This document shows, in pieces, positions 27,191 through 41,945 of a DNA stretch of 64,000 nucleotides. Source of the stretch: Theocolax elegans (lineage: Eukaryota; Arthropoda; Insecta; Hymenoptera; Cerocephalidae); NCBI GenBank assembly GCA_026168455.1, contig CM047425.1:99451580-99515579 (forward strand), written 5' to 3'. Position numbers and translations under genes: made by a program. Below the pieces are notes generated by a model that worked only from the letters and a program-made list of their open reading frames with translations, was not told where the DNA came from and searched no databases. Each line of letters opens with the position of its first letter. Position 1 is the stretch's first letter.

Positions 27191-30100
27191 ATTATATTAA
27201 ATGTAAATGTTATAATCTTTAAATGGTAAGTATACTATGCCAAAAATACATCATTCCAAAACTTTATAATACTATACTCTCTTTTAAATACTGCTGACTG
27301 ATTGCTGCTTTTCTTTTTGGCAAACAAATAAATAAACTAATGTTCTGCGATCGAGATATATGAAAAAATCGACAATCTTATTATTAAATAAAGAAGAGGT
27401 TAAGCTCTATCGACAATTCACAAAAGAAACAATTGATAATTCCTTCAAGAGAATAGTGTATATCAATTTAGTTACATTTTATCGCGGTTCACAGTCAGAT
27501 AGAAAAAGAAGTGAAAATAGAAAAAAAATGAAAATATCATACGAAAAAGAGGCACGCGAGGTATCCATCACTGCCATAAAGAACGTCGGTTGGCCCCGAG
27601 GGATTACGCGGTGGCATGTCTATCTTTGGTGAAAAAGCTTGCCTAACTCAAAATCCATACCTTGAATTATTGAAATGCTCCGGGGTACATGAGGATTGGT
27701 GCTGCTGCCAACGACGAAACTTTGACGTTGGTCCTTTCTCTTCTCATGCAAGAAAAACGCGAGAAAATATTCTACAAGAGCCCCATAACGAGAAGCAATA
27801 GTTGACTTTGCCAGTTGATTTTCAAATCAGACGCGATCCTTAATCGTGCACCTGAAGAAACTCAACAACCAGCAATTCAAGGTTCAATGAATAGACGATA
27901 AAGAATCAAATAGCAGAACATAGGTCGAATTTCACGGAATTGCAAATAAAGCACCTACTTTCAAAAGTACCAGTTGCCTTTAACTTTGTCTTGACTCCCT
28001 CTGTATCATTTCTTTCGCGATTTGGCACAGGTTCAAAGTATTAAGACGGATTATGGGTACCCGTACTGGCATAAGTATCAGACGTATGGATATGATCATT
28101 TATCGTGTCGTTTTCCAGATTCTTTAAAAGCCATTAAATACGCGGGTTTTCTCAACCTGACGCAGACGTTTGTGATTTATTGTCGCGAGTTAATGTTATA
28201 TTTTACATTCCAATTTCTTTGCTTTATACATTCGATTATATGTATCAAGTTGCTTCGCAGATATATTAATACAAATCAAATTTTGTTATACATTATTTTC
28301 TCATAGAAGATAAATTATTATTGAACAGTAAAATACAATACTTAATCAATAATGAATAAAAATACAATCAAATCGATTCTTGCGTCATAAAAGCACTTTT
28401 ATGGACAAAAATATGATAATAACGTAAGTAAGGTCAGTCAGTCATATGATACTGGGAGCAAACATTTACGAAAGTTATAGGATAGGTTTACTCGATTTTA
28501 GTAGGTAAACCAAACTAAATTAGTTATTTGGCGACGTTTAATTCGACGGTGATTTGCCATCCTCTTCATGCTATTACCTTAATTTGATAAAAAAATATGT
28601 AATATAAATCATCTTCTTACATCGAGGTCATATAAATAATTATGTATGTTTGTTTTGCTTACTATGTGTCAATATTACATCATTTGTATTTGTAGTACCG
28701 TCACCTTAATTAACTGTAAACAAAAATAGGTTAAAACAACAAATTATATTGTTATTTTTACGTGTTTGCATCACAAAAGTAGAGGTTAAAAACGTTAGGC
28801 ATCTAATCTTCTCTGTAGATGTCTATAACCAATATATTTTAAAACATTTTAACTTCAATTTTAAAAATATATTAATTAATAATGATATCTTAATTACAAA
28901 TAATAAATTAACATAAAAAGTTAAGAAAATTAGTAAAAAATTCTCAAAGAGTATGAATCCACGCTATTTTTACAGACAGTTATCAAATACTAAATTTAAA
29001 ATTTATAACAACTTATATTTCAAAAACTGCTCGCGAAAATTGAATAACATAAAAATAATAATATGATTAAATTATTTAAAAATTATGTCAAAGACTTTAA
29101 ACATGATGTAACTTTAAGTTTTTCAAAATAAAAAAAATTAACTAAACAATCATTGAGAATATTAATAATAATTATGGGACTGTTATAACTTAATTTAAAA
29201 CTCCGTGCCATCAATTCGAAAATTCACGCCATTCACTAAAGTTCTTAAATATTCCAACTAGCGTAAAAGGAAGCAAACGAGGAACTGTCCCTCTCGACAA
29301 AACCTTTTTCAAATTCTTGTTTCGAAAGGGAAATCGAAGAGGTTATACCAGAATGGAGGCCGCAGGTGCGTGTCGCGGTGGAGCAATTTGTGCATCAATC
29401 CGAATAAACAGATGTGTTTTCTTCATCCCCTTTTTTTTGTTACATACAAGATACTCCTTTCACGATTCCCTTAGATTGCACACATTTTTCTCTCGTGTAA
29501 GCGCTCTTCTAACACATTTCACGAAGTTAAAAATGTAGACAAAAGTTTTCTAGTAAATTTTATCAAAGATATATTATTTATATAGAAAAAAAATACACGC
29601 TAGCCGCTAAGAAGATTAGTCTTATAACAATTTAAAAAAAAAACATAAATCTAAATATCCGAATATTATTTTGTTTAATATCCATCAATAACAAAAATGT
29701 TAAAATTCAACCAAACGGATTAAAAAGAAAACTTTGATAGAACCGGTAAAATATAAAAAAAATACTTGATTATAACAACGTACATGAGTATAATATCTCT
29801 GACAAAATAGCAAACTACCCAGTGCTTGAAATAAATCCATTATACAGGATCTGAAAAGTAAACATTTTTACTCGTGTTGCGGACAGTTTCACGCATGCGT
29901 ACCTGTGCCGCAGATTATAAATCATAGAAAAATACCGCATGCGAAGAGTGACGAGCCTGTAAGAATGGAAGGAAGTGCGTAAGAGCCCAGAGAAGAAGAA
30001 TGAAACGGATCAGTAGGAGAGAAGGAACGAAATGATAAAAGAAACGAGAAGGAAGGTATATATGTATGTAGGAACGTGTACGTACGTCTAGACGAAAGGA

Positions 30101-32776
30101 AGTTGCACGAGCAAGCGGTAAGATACAAAAGGAAAAGGAGTTTCTCGGGTCTCAGCTGTTTGCCGCTCGCGGCTCTGATTGAATTGCTTCCGCAGCTTTT
30201 CTCTTGTGTACCGCGTCTGGTTCGCGAGGTCGTACGGGGTATAGGGCAATCTTCCCATATTCACTTTCGCGTCCTCCGAACTCGCCCTCAAAGAAACACC
30301 GTGCACGTACACACGTGCTGCTTTGACGTAAGCCCACGAGTACAATAAATGAAACGAGCGACGCCATCGTGTACTTCGGATTAACTTTGTGTATCTATAC
30401 TCCTTAGGTCGACTGAATTTACGGTGTTTGTACGACGTATCGATGGGGATTTTATTCTATAAGGGTTATTTTTTATTTTGTTTCATACTTGTTTTTTTTA
30501 ATATCGTACACCCTAATATAATTATAGAATTAAGTTTTATCATTATTTTGATTAGTGTTTTTACATAACCTTTTTTAGCATTTTTAATTTAATGTGGACG
30601 TATTTACGTAAATGTTGATTAATACAATATATGTGTATTTTAATAGTTAGAGTTAATTTGTAATTAACATTGACGCACTACTATGATTAATAATTATGCC
30701 ATTTGCAGTAGGTATAGAAGAACATTTCCGAGCAACAGATTCAATTGAATTTTCACATTAACGTTTCAAGCGCAAACTTATGGGTGAAGTAACCGAGATA
30801 AAGGGAGAATAAATGAGGAGCAGAGAAACACGAAACAAGATTCGTTGATACGTAAAGTCGATGTGATGAAATGCGGTCAATGAACATACACAAAATACTT
30901 TCTTTAAATTAGGTTGACTGAATAAAATTAAAAAACGGACGAAAATTTATTTTTCATTACTTCTGCTACATTTATTAAATTAATCGAATTAATGCGCTGC
31001 CCGATTGATTATTTTAGAAAATTGTTGTTTAATCGATATCGAGTTTTAATAAAGAGTGAAATATACAAAAATAAATGCAATAACTTGATTGAACTTTCAT
31101 TTGGTCTATTCAAGTGAACTATTGAAATTGAACAACCACCATTCGAATCAAGAAGACTATTTCCTCAAACTCAAATGGAGTAACTAACCCTACATCTATA
31201 GTTCATTTCGATTGCAGTCTCGAAGTGCAATGTGGGTTGTTTACCTTTTTTTTGACGAATAAACAGTATTCCAATTGAATAAATATTGGATATTGGTTTT
31301 CCATCACGGCATTTAAATTTCAGCGGTATACAGAGACGCAAATGATTTATGGTATATAAATGCAGACCCGGTACAGTTGCCCAAAGCATATTTCGAATTT
31401 CGTTGTTGAACAAATCTAGAAGTTCAAGTGATTCAATTCCGAAAACATTTATACTGTTTTCGGGTGTACATATCCGGGAAAGTGAAAAGTTTAAATAACT
31501 GGAATAAATAAATTTACTCTTCCGTTATATTTCTGCAAGAGCCGTAAACATTTGAAATACCTTTAAAATATTACATAATTTGTTTAAACTACTTTTGTAA
31601 AAGGTTTAGAAAATAAACTTGATTATTCGTACGTTTTTTTTTCTTTTTAAATTTTATTCAGTAACGTGTTTAATCTAGCAATAAATAAAATTTATTAATT
31701 ATACATTCTGTGCGGTTCATAAACTATTATCAGTGTCACGAAGTATATTAAATTCAAATTTTAACGTTTCGAATAGATCGATTGATTTTGAATTGTTTCA
31801 CACAATTAAGTCGTAATCTAAGCAACTTTAAACACCTTTTTCCTACTCGTTATTATTCTTTCGACTGTGCCGATTAGTAAGTTAAAAAATTTCCTTAACT
31901 TTATCCATAAACTTTAAAGTAAATCGAAATGGTTTTTTATTTAAATCAAGAGAGTAAACGTTATTTACATCCATAAATTCATGATGAAGTGCGGAAAATG
32001 TGTATAGCTTAACAGAGCAATAAGTTAATATTCTTGAAAAGTCTTAAAAAGGAGCGGAGTAGGATAAAAGGGAAGGTTGGTGCAGGAGGATAATTGTAAA
32101 ACCAGTTGATTGTTATGCAAAGAGCCTGAAATCCCGAGGCCGTTGCACAGGATAAACGTGGCGAGGGAAGAAGCGTATAACTTCTTGAAAAAGATTCCAA
32201 GTAAAGTATTAGCTCTCGTGAGTTAAAGTAGCCGAAGGGAAAGCGCACGGAGATTTTTTACGGTTGCGAAGAGGTGCCAACAGGCCTGACATGTATATGC
32301 ATGATGTATCGGTATGGTGCGGCAAGGGTAGGAGGCATGAAATAAAGGACGAAGGGGCCACGGTAGTTCTTCCTACGCGAACCTGGTTAGCATAATGTTG
32401 GAAAGGGGATATATCGAGGGAGAGGTACGCCGTGAACGAATTTCTCAAAACCGTCAAATTCCTCCCTACGCGTATAGGAGAATATTCTTTGCTGAGCTTG
32501 CAGAGCGTATACGAATGTAAAAAAAGGGACCAGATGTCATCAGTGTAGGTAGAAAACATTTTTTCAACTCCGAGTTATATTTTGAATGGTTAGTTTATAT
32601 AATAAAATGAAAAAATCTGGCCACAGTCATGTTTTTTTACAGAGCTATTCAAAGTCGTAATGCGAAGTAATTAAACGCTCCGACGGCATCAAAGCTAATA
32701 CGAGTAAACGAGGATACTCCCGACCTAGTAATAAACTGCTCTGAGTCTACGACCAGCAATTCTGGAACGCGACTAT

Positions 32777-32797
32777 CCTCTCTCTCTCTCTCTCTCA
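32777..32797. repeat. (CT)n microsatellite
   Basis: An uninterrupted CT tract of about 21 bp. Confidence 0.9.
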
Positions 32798-33190
32798 CTT
32801 TCTCCCTTTTGTCCACTTTTTTCTCGGGGCCTTGTCTTCTTTGTTTGTCTCGTTAAATTACTTTTACAACGTGGTACAACGTGTCCCTCGAAATAAAGAA
32901 GGGACTATAACGCATCAAGTCTTCGTGAGGGTTCTTTTCTCGTTTGCACCTGATAATTAATGACCACATAGAAACGTATGAATTTTTTCCACCCACTCGT
33001 GTTAACGACTCTGTCTCAAATAAACCATACAGTCGGAACTATGTGAACAAATTTATGAATGTCACGCATAAAAAAAACCATCTAGGCATATTCAATCATT
33101 AAAACTTACTCCGGAATTAAATTTACCCAGCAGTGTTAACGAATATCCTTAAAAAAAACATTGACGCGAAAAAAAACTTTTTCTCCTTCT

Positions 33191-33211
33191 CCCTCTCTCT
33201 CTCTCTCTCTT
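33191..33211. repeat. (CT)n microsatellite
   Basis: A CT tract of about 20 bp ending in a T run. Confidence 0.9.
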
Positions 33212-35699
33212 TTCAAGTTTATTGTTTTCTCGCGACATACGAGTCACGTATAAATCGATTTAGACGCAGAGGAAACGAAACTAAAAAAAGAATACCGATT
33301 CTTTTCTTCTCTCGTTTTTTTAACTGGATATACGAGAAATAAAAAGTGGATAAAGAAAAGAAAAAAAAATGGCGTAGGCCCCGCGGAAGGGTGTAAAAGT
33401 TGCTGGGAAAAGTTTGCGAGGAGGTCGCGTGTTATACGACTGCGGGCGTAAATGGCAAGATGTGGCCGGGCTGTCATATCGAATTTATAGCTTGCCATTG
33501 ATACGGTCACGTGACACGTACGTGACCAGCCTTCGAAAGCTTCGGAGTCATAAGCGAACGAGTCTGTATGCGAGAAACTCCGCGCTTTCGCCTACGACTT
33601 TAACTTTCGAGTCAGCTTCGGGACCTTTATCTCGCTTATTCTCGAGAAAACGAGAAGGTATGGGGATGGGAGGAGCAAGGGAAGACACCCGAAGCGAAGA
33701 ATAAGTAGTTGATTCAGTCATGATCGCAATTAACCTTCTTTACCAAGGATTCACTTACGCTTAATCAACGGTACGCTCGTTTCTCTCGTTCCTATTATTC
33801 AAATATTTTCATATCAAAAGAATAATAGTCTATAGTTTAACTTTTGTATTTCTTAGGACGATGATAGGATAAGAACAGTATTTTAAAGTACCTTTATATT
33901 TTCTCAAAATATTTGTACGGTAATGGTATACAAAGTATCATAACTCTAGTTGTACGCTATAATTTAGGTCAGACAAAGAATAATCCGTTGGTTAATAATG
34001 TGCAGTACATATTTTATTATCTTATCCAAAGCTGAAAAATAATGTAGATAATACGAGGGTTGAACGAGTTTCGTATAAATATCAAAAGCATATCCATCGT
34101 ACGAGTAAGCAGGTTGAAGTATACGGTATATAAGAATTTGCAAGATTCAATATGACGGGCTGCTATAATAATAAATTATAAAATACCTGTCAGCCGAGCA
34201 ATAAAAAAGGGTGCATACACCGTTTCTGCATAAGCCTGATAATACGCATTTCTTACGGAAGAAGATCGTAAGCCCCCCCTGTTCTCTTCTTACCGGCATC
34301 GTGAGCTAGTTTACGAGGAGAGACAGCGTGCTTTCGCGCAATTACTTGTCAGCCGTTCCTATATCTCTTGAGATATCAGGTAAGGACTTATATGGCACGC
34401 TGCAACTCAAGATTTATTGCAAGTCGCTGTGTATATCGGTGACGGATGTCGATGTAAGCGGTCGCGAGGTACTTCGAAACCAGAGACGGTCTTACACGCG
34501 ATGTCTTGGACAAACGTATATAGCGTACGTTACCTTTGCTCTCCGGCTGTAGTAGTAGTACAGACATTGTTGCGGTCAGCCGCGCACGCTCCGCTTTCTG
34601 AGTAGTTGAGGCCAGATCAAGTCGGACAGGTACTCGTTCTAACGGACGATCGACCATACAACTAAGATACAACTCCCAAGTGTCGGAGTTCAGTTTACCT
34701 AATCTGGTTTATCTTATGGACGTTAAACTTCTCCTTAATGGATATTTTCTTTAGTCATTTAGTCATTTATTTATTTTATTAATTTATATTATTTTTAGTT
34801 CAAAAAGTTCTATTAACGTTTATTTAAAATATCTCTTTTATGAATTATAAAAATGTAAGGTTTTCTTATTTTTTTCCCTAAACTACTCTTTGTAAAAAAA
34901 AGTAAAAACTAAAAAGTACTATACTACCTTTTCATATTTGTCAAAAGAAGTAACAATTTACAAAGTGTAAGGATTTTATGGGGCTAATTTTAAACTAGAC
35001 TTACAAAGAATACTTCCGCATTTTGAATTCTAATGTGGACTGTAAAGATATTTTTTTCAGAATTCTAGAGAAAGAAGTCGCAAGATAAAAAGGAAAAATG
35101 AAAAAGCACGTGTTTCGTCATATCTAAGATCAAAAGAGGGTATAGGGAACTGAAAATTATCATGAAAATTTATTTGGATATTATGTATTCAAAGAAAAGT
35201 ATCACATATATGATACTACATATCTGCTTTGAAATAAATTTATTTTTATTATACTTTAATCGTTTTCAGTTGAATACATTCAATATACCAAAAATCTAAA
35301 TATTATTATTTGAGCCAATAAATTTAAATAAAATTTTAGAGGAACATACGCAGTTATTAAATTCTAATAATTTATCGTACTATGATCAAATGAAAAATTC
35401 TATAAAAACACGAATACCTGTACCCCAAGCTTTTGTATTCGCAAAAAAATGGTTGAATTTCTTAGAAATGCTTTAGCACATTTTAGCATATCCTCATCGC
35501 CATCTCGAAGAAAAACCTCTTTGACTCGCAGAGTTGGCAAGGGTAAAGCTTTTTTCCAATAGCGAGGAAAATCTCCGTTGTGCATAGGCGCATGCATAAA
35601 TAATGCGTGCATCACGTAGCTGACCCGAACGGATTTTTGCGTGAGTCTTCCTTATACCACTATTTTCTTTTCGTTTAATTCTAGCACGCAAGGTCCACG

Positions 35700-35762
35700 T
35701 CTCTCTCTCTCTCTCTTTCTCTCTCTCATATTCCCTCTCTCTTTCTCCTTCTCGGTCTCTTT
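35700..35762. repeat. Imperfect (CT)n pyrimidine tract
   Basis: About 60 bp of nearly pure pyrimidine on the plus strand with several CT blocks. Confidence 0.85.
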
Positions 35763-36699
35763 CGTCTTGTGCGAGATTACCGAGATAATTAAAGGCGGTC
35801 GCAATCTCCTAGCATAGTGCAAATACCGTGCGTCGTTTTATTTCTCCCGCCGCGCAATTTTCTCTTGCTTCCTCTGTAATCGCAGTGGTATAGGGTATAT
35901 ATGACCAAGTCTCGATACACAAACGGCGATTGAAATCACGATTGCAATATTTTTGTACCGCACCAGGTTTTAATGGCATTCTTTGATGATAACACAATCG
36001 GTATATAATGAATGTACATATCGTGATCTCTATCGTAGGTAAGGTGGACTAACCATGCGATGATTTATGTTGTTAAAACATTCTGGATTCTATATATTTT
36101 ACCTTCGCTCAATAGTCTCTAGCAAATGGGACTTTTAATGTAGTGTTTTCGTGACAAATAGAAATGTCACTTTTGAAAAGCAATAAAATGCAAGAAATTC
36201 ATAAAGAACTTTGTCTATCTTGTAAAACGACAAACAGCTTTAAAGTGTTCTGAGAAACAGATTTTTAGTCTAGAAAGATAAATAATTTAATGATAAATAA
36301 TTTAATGAAGTTCGCATATTTATAAATAAATAATTTATATTATATTAATTTAAAAATATCTCGGGTTACTTAATAATTACATCCTTAATTCAATTCAGCC
36401 AATTTATTTTTAATGATTTGAACCGTTTTATAAATATTTGAAGTTTTCCGTTCAACGGAAATTGGATTTTTTCCTCGTCAAACTATGCAGTCCCATTTTA
36501 AATTAAATAAAACCTGTAAATTCTTCATAAATCTGGAAAAGACAGTGGTATATCCATTTTTACCATTTTTACACTTTCATAGTTTATCCTCGTTTCTTGG
36601 TTTAAATATAACCTTCTATCATTAATGAATCTAATAAAAAAATTATGTGCGAATTATAAAAAAAATACGAACAATTAAAAACGTCGAAAAACGGTCGAA

Positions 36700-37250
36700 A
36701 ATAACCGCTCGATCATTAGATACATCCAAGATAAAATACCGAGCTCGCCGAGCCGTAGCCCAGATCTGGATCTAAAGGGAGAGAGAGAGAGAGAGAGAGG
36801 AACGCGCGCCAGGCAGACGGCCGTGCGATGAACTCGAGCGCTCAGGAGAGTTAGTCAATATAAGCCGGGCGTCGGTGCACGTGAACACACAGTCGCATAA
36901 CTGAGTTTCTCTCTTTCGGTTATATAGAGAGACACAGAAGGCGGCCTTCTCCCTCCCTTGTGCCGTCTTAATTTGCAAACTATTCAAAGTCGCGAGGTGC
37001 ACCGGTGCATCGAAAGTTGGTGGTGTAGCGCGCACGCGACGTGCCAAGCGACTTCGAAAAGCCGGCGTGCTGGCTTCGAGTCCAGGTGGCGTGTACTGCC
37101 TCGTCGGACCGATTTAACCAGGATCCTCAATGCCCTGCGTTGACACTGTACGGCCGTTGTACCCGCGATCGATATTATCGCTTCTCCTTCTTTCCTCACC
37201 ATCATCTCGCTTGACTAATTTATATTGCCGCTTAATTGCACCGCGACCCG
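36700..37250. other. GC/CpG-rich patch, possible regulatory or 5' exon region
   Basis: A 550-bp island clearly richer in GC and CpG than its surroundings, starting with a GA microsatellite. It contains a plus-strand ATATAAG motif at 36858-36864 and an ACAGTC initiator-like motif at 36889-36894, about 30 bp apart, which would fit a core promoter. No coding exon could be supported: frames on both strands (36958-37143 plus, 36984-37205 minus) look like chance. It could be a promoter, an untranslated exon or simply a GC-rich intron patch. Confidence 0.3.
36779..36800. repeat. (GA)n microsatellite
   Basis: A GA dinucleotide tract of about 21 bp. Confidence 0.9.
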
Positions 37251-40200
37251 TACCGATTTGTGCTTATGATTGTTTTATACACTCTTATATATACATATAT
37301 ATATGCATTCTAGGGTCTCTTTTTTAACCATTATCGATTCGCGTTTTTGTTCAATGAGCTTTAAATAGACACGGTTAATGCACTACCAGATTTTCAAATT
37401 AATACTTTAACTTTTAAAAAATTATAAATAAATGTAAAAGATTTTGCTATTTTATCCAAATTTAAATTTATTATTAGAAATAACAGAATTTACATGATGT
37501 AATATGTAATACTAATACATTAACGACGAAAATTGTCCAGCATAGTAATATATAAATTACAGAAAAATTTTTCAATTTTAATTGATTTAGCAATTCATCA
37601 GTAACGAATGCAATCAATATTTTGGACTATTGTTATTAGAGTTAATAAAATCTAATAATTGGTCCTGCGTGTATATAATTGGCTATTTGGAATGCAATAT
37701 TTGAGTTAATTAACTGTCCGAATATTCCCTGATATGAAATCGGTTTCGCATAGTCAGTCGATCAATACTTGAAATGAATTGTTCAACTTAGTTCAAACAA
37801 GCGTACACCTTTCTCCTTTTTTAAACGGATACAAAAAAAATGCAGAGTTTAAAAAAATTAAAATAAATTAAATAAACAACCGCGTTTTACGAAACTCTTA
37901 AGTAAATCGTGATAGACGAGTTGATTAATTAATTCGCTAACACCTGCTGGTATCAAACGCGGAAATGACACCGGGTGCAAAACCGTTCCACCTATGTATA
38001 TAATGTTTGTTTCAAGAGCGTATTTTATTACCAGAGAGCTTCGAAAGTGATGAATCGCCCATCCGAAAGTTGCACATCGCATCCATCGCTTGTTCTCGGG
38101 GAATTTTCTAGTGTATTATATGACACACGCGCAAAAGAGATCGAGAGAAAAAAAATATGTCTGAAACGCATTTCGGCAATGCGTGATACTTCAAATGAAA
38201 TGCGCGCATATGTGTACATCTATTATAATGCCTCGTCAAGAGCTATTCTATGGCATCAATCATGAAGTTGGGATATCGTGATGTTGCTAAGGCCTCCGGG
38301 GACGTCGTCGTCGGAAGCAAATTCGTCTTGTGAAACAAACGTGGTTGCATGTGCGTGTGCGTTTTTCTCTTTTTACACGTTTTCGTATATTTTTTTATTT
38401 TTTCGCGCTTTTCTTTCTAGTTTACCGCTTAAATAAAGAGAGACAGGCACACGAAATCGGACAGCGCTTGGTCTTCTTGAGCCTGGGGCTGTCACTTTAT
38501 GCGATATTATTTTCCGTGAAAATTCAAGTGTTATAAGAGCAGGAAGGTATTTTACTCATTATTTTTTTATAAGGATAAATTCTCTTTTTTCGAGGAATGG
38601 TCTAGACCGATTCATATATTATTTACAGAGAAAATATAGTTATATTGTCTAAACCAAAGAAATCGATTTAGATTTTGTGGAAATAAAAAACATATAAGCC
38701 TTCTTTTTTAGTTTTTCATAGTACTTTTATTTAAGAAGTATTCACAATTAAGAAGCATGTAGTTGTTATAAGTATATTTATGACATATATTTCAGTGTAT
38801 TAAAATGATTCTACAAGGCATTTTCATAAAAATGTAACACAAAAAAATACAGCATCATTAATTTTTTATTCATTTTATTTGAGGATTTTGATTATTCTAC
38901 ATATATAATAATATGATTTTTTGTAAAATAATTGAAAAAAAAATCTATTACTGCTTTTAATGTTTTGGTATTAATTTTTTCTTCCTAGCGGTTCAATAAC
39001 GCATTTAGTGTTTTTCAAACAAAACAATAGCAGTACGGATATTAATACGGAAATCGATAAATTTAATCAACATTAAAAAAATACACTAAAAAAATATTTA
39101 CCAATAACGAGCACAATGAAACGTAAGAATAAATTTCTATTTATAACAGTGATATTGCGGTAGCATAACAATAAAATAATATTTAATTTTTATTTAAATA
39201 AATAATCAAATAAGTCAAAATGGTGCATTTGCGGTAAGGCTATTCGAAGTGTAAAACCAGGCATGCATTTGTCGTTCGAGCATGACGAGAAGGAGGTTGC
39301 GTCGGTAATTAATCGCCCGTAACAGATAAATGCGCTTCTCGACTATAGTCTTAACGCACGTGACTTAAAAAAGTGAGGGAGGGCCCTCGACACGTGTCGC
39401 CAGACAGAGAAACGAGTCCTCCCGCAAGATCTCTATTAAAAGCAGCAATTCAAAATGTGGATAAATTAAAAATAAACTGTCAAGTCTTTGCTTCATTCAT
39501 TTTACTATAAAAGTATATTTTGCTCCTTAGCTACTTCGAGCTTGGCTCTTTATTGCCTCGGCAATTAATTGCTTAATTACGAGCATCGAGTGAATAAATG
39601 CACGCACTTAATAATCCTGTATAAATCGACCTTTGATCTTGCGTTTCTTAATGATGATAAAGGGTTTGTAGAATATAAAAGACGACACATGATTATACGT
39701 GAATGAAAATGATTTTGTATGAAACTCGTTACGCAGGGGGTTAATGAATTAAGAGAATGCCGTGTATGCCAGTGAATATATATAGCTACTCTTGATAAAG
39801 AAAAGTTTCATAAAAGTATCGAATATACCTAAATTAAAAGTTTCATACTCTAATTACTGTATTCACACTTTCATTATGATTTATTATGATACTTAATATA
39901 ATCGAATAAATACTGTAACTACACAATAATTAAAGCGAACAAAAGACCGCACGCAATTATAATCGGTTGCGAAAAAAAATGCAGGAGCTACTGACCTAAC
40001 GAGCAAACCTCGTATCTAAAACAGAAAATGCAATGAACAAAAAATTCGTAGTACTTAACACCCTTAAGAACAAACGAAACAACAATGAGCTAGGAATAGA
40101 AATATACCGCCCGGTGTATATATACTTATACAAAGCAGTTGCGGTTTGCGGTTGCGTATACGTATGCTAATTATCAATACCGTATATAAAAGGGAAACGG

Positions 40201-40508
40201 GAGTAAAGCTTTAGGTTCAAAGGCCTTGATCCTCTTTACCCGTGGCCGGTCGGAACTTTGGCGCTTTACGTAAGATTACGCGGCAAGTATTCCCAAGACC
40301 GCGAGCTTTGTTGTTGTAACAACGCAAGGAAGGTTTTCGCGTGAACTTAGGTCCCTGAAATAGTTGAGCCCAAGGAAGGAAGTTACTGGGGGCACCTCTA
40401 TACCGCGCAGTCAATAGGCTTCGAGACTGACGAAAGTTGCGTGCAGGTCCCCTCGCGCATTCTCTGCAGCTTTTCTTAAATCGTAACCCCCAACCCAGCT
40501 CCCACTAT

Positions 40509-40528
40509 TCTCTCTCTCTCTCTCTCTC
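40509..40528. repeat. (CT)n microsatellite
   Basis: A CT dinucleotide tract of about 20 bp. Confidence 0.9.
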
Positions 40529-41945
40529 CCTTAGATGTTTGCACGTAATGCTGTATCGGACCGCGTGTAGACCCTTCGAATGCTTGAATGCACATTTATG
40601 CCCCAACTCGAAGTTTGCTCTCTCGAACGCCTTCTCTGATGTAGCCGGGGTGAATTAATCGCATTGGCCCTGGCTATGAATTCGATTAAACTGCGCACGC
40701 CACTAACCGAAGAAAGTGTTTAAGAAAGGGTGTATATATTCTACCCCACGACTTACGTCGATTACTATGGGCACTTTGCGATTAAGCGGTCCTGACGAGG
40801 ACAATTAAATTGTTGGAAAAATTTTTCACCTTTTACTTTAACTGTTCGGTTTGTCTCTGTTAATATATTTTATTATAATCAATTTTATTTTTTCCTTGCG
40901 TTTTGATTAAATTAATTTGGATCGTATTGCGTATTGACGTATAAAATGAAATGTAAATCTATATCATAAATGTATGATAAATAATAATGTGGCTCACTGT
41001 AATTACAATTTATATTATAAATAAATTATAATTATAACTAACATGTACATTATTATTTTTTATGAAACATAAAAACACACATTTCCTGCAATGTATTAAC
41101 AATCGTACATCAAAATCGTTTTGAAATTGAAATGAACATTATAAATGCACGAATTAACAACTGTTAACAATTATTTTCTAATTAAATTATAAATATAATA
41201 TTTGTAAAAGTCGGATTTTACAGCCAACGATTTAGAATAAAAAATGGAAAGAATATACGGTCTTAAAGTAGAAAACAATAGTACGATGCATTCCTGGATG
41301 ATACAAAAATTGAAAATACATATATATTGATACCACCGAATAATAGAAGATATCCGTGAAAATATGAAAAATAAAGAAAGGTTAGCGATGCAACCGGTGG
41401 AAAGTTTAATGATTAATCGATATATTAGCATACGTAAAATCCCTTTACGATCGAAGCTATTGCCCTAAGGGAAAGAATCCGCATAGAGTATCCGTCGCTG
41501 ATTCGAATGGAATGGTCGTTTTTACGCTCGAAACTTTTCCACCAGAGCAAAACGGAAAATCTCTATTCCATGCGTAGTCACACTTATACACATATGTACG
41601 AGCTACATAGACCCTCGTGTACCATTGGGGAGGGAGTGAGAGTCGAATGAGATACGACCCAATTTCGGGCAGGGAAAACCGCGAAACAATGGTATTGATT
41701 TTATTTCCATATTACTGGCATCGACGACGGCAGCGGCGTCGGCGGTGAGAGAGTCGAAATCCTCGCGGGGTTCTACCGTTACCGCCGACGCCCTTCACGG
41801 AGGACCTAAGGGTAACCGTATCGAGCGACGGATGTTGAATGTGCTCGTCACGTACAGAAAGAGAAAGGAGGAGAGGGGACAACCTGGGATGAGTCCGTCT
41901 AGGAAGATATCGACGAGAAATAAGGGATAGAGCGGAAAAGGACGG

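Larger units (their letters stand above)
25736..36699. other. Long intron-like stretch, no gene recognised
   Basis: GC-richer at 25740-25980, 26440-26900, 29290-29400, 30060-30360, 33360-33710 and 34240-34680. AT-rich between these. Open frames here (for example 26712-27011 plus, 30076-30348 plus with 30088-30345 minus) overlap on opposite strands and are dominated by simple sequence. Smaller repeats inside are listed separately. No RNA gene was identified. Confidence 0.5.

Noticed and set aside
37040..37095. tRNA-like sequence (GGCTTCGAGTCC resembling a B box after a TGTAGCGCGC-like stretch)
   Set aside because: No acceptor-stem pairing or anticodon arm could be drawn, so it is probably a chance match in a GC-rich patch.
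36984..37205. Minus-strand frame with an RRALRIL stretch, compared with the KIF26 N-terminal LKRQALRL motif
   Set aside because: The cysteines that precede this motif in KIF26 are absent and there are no splice sites.
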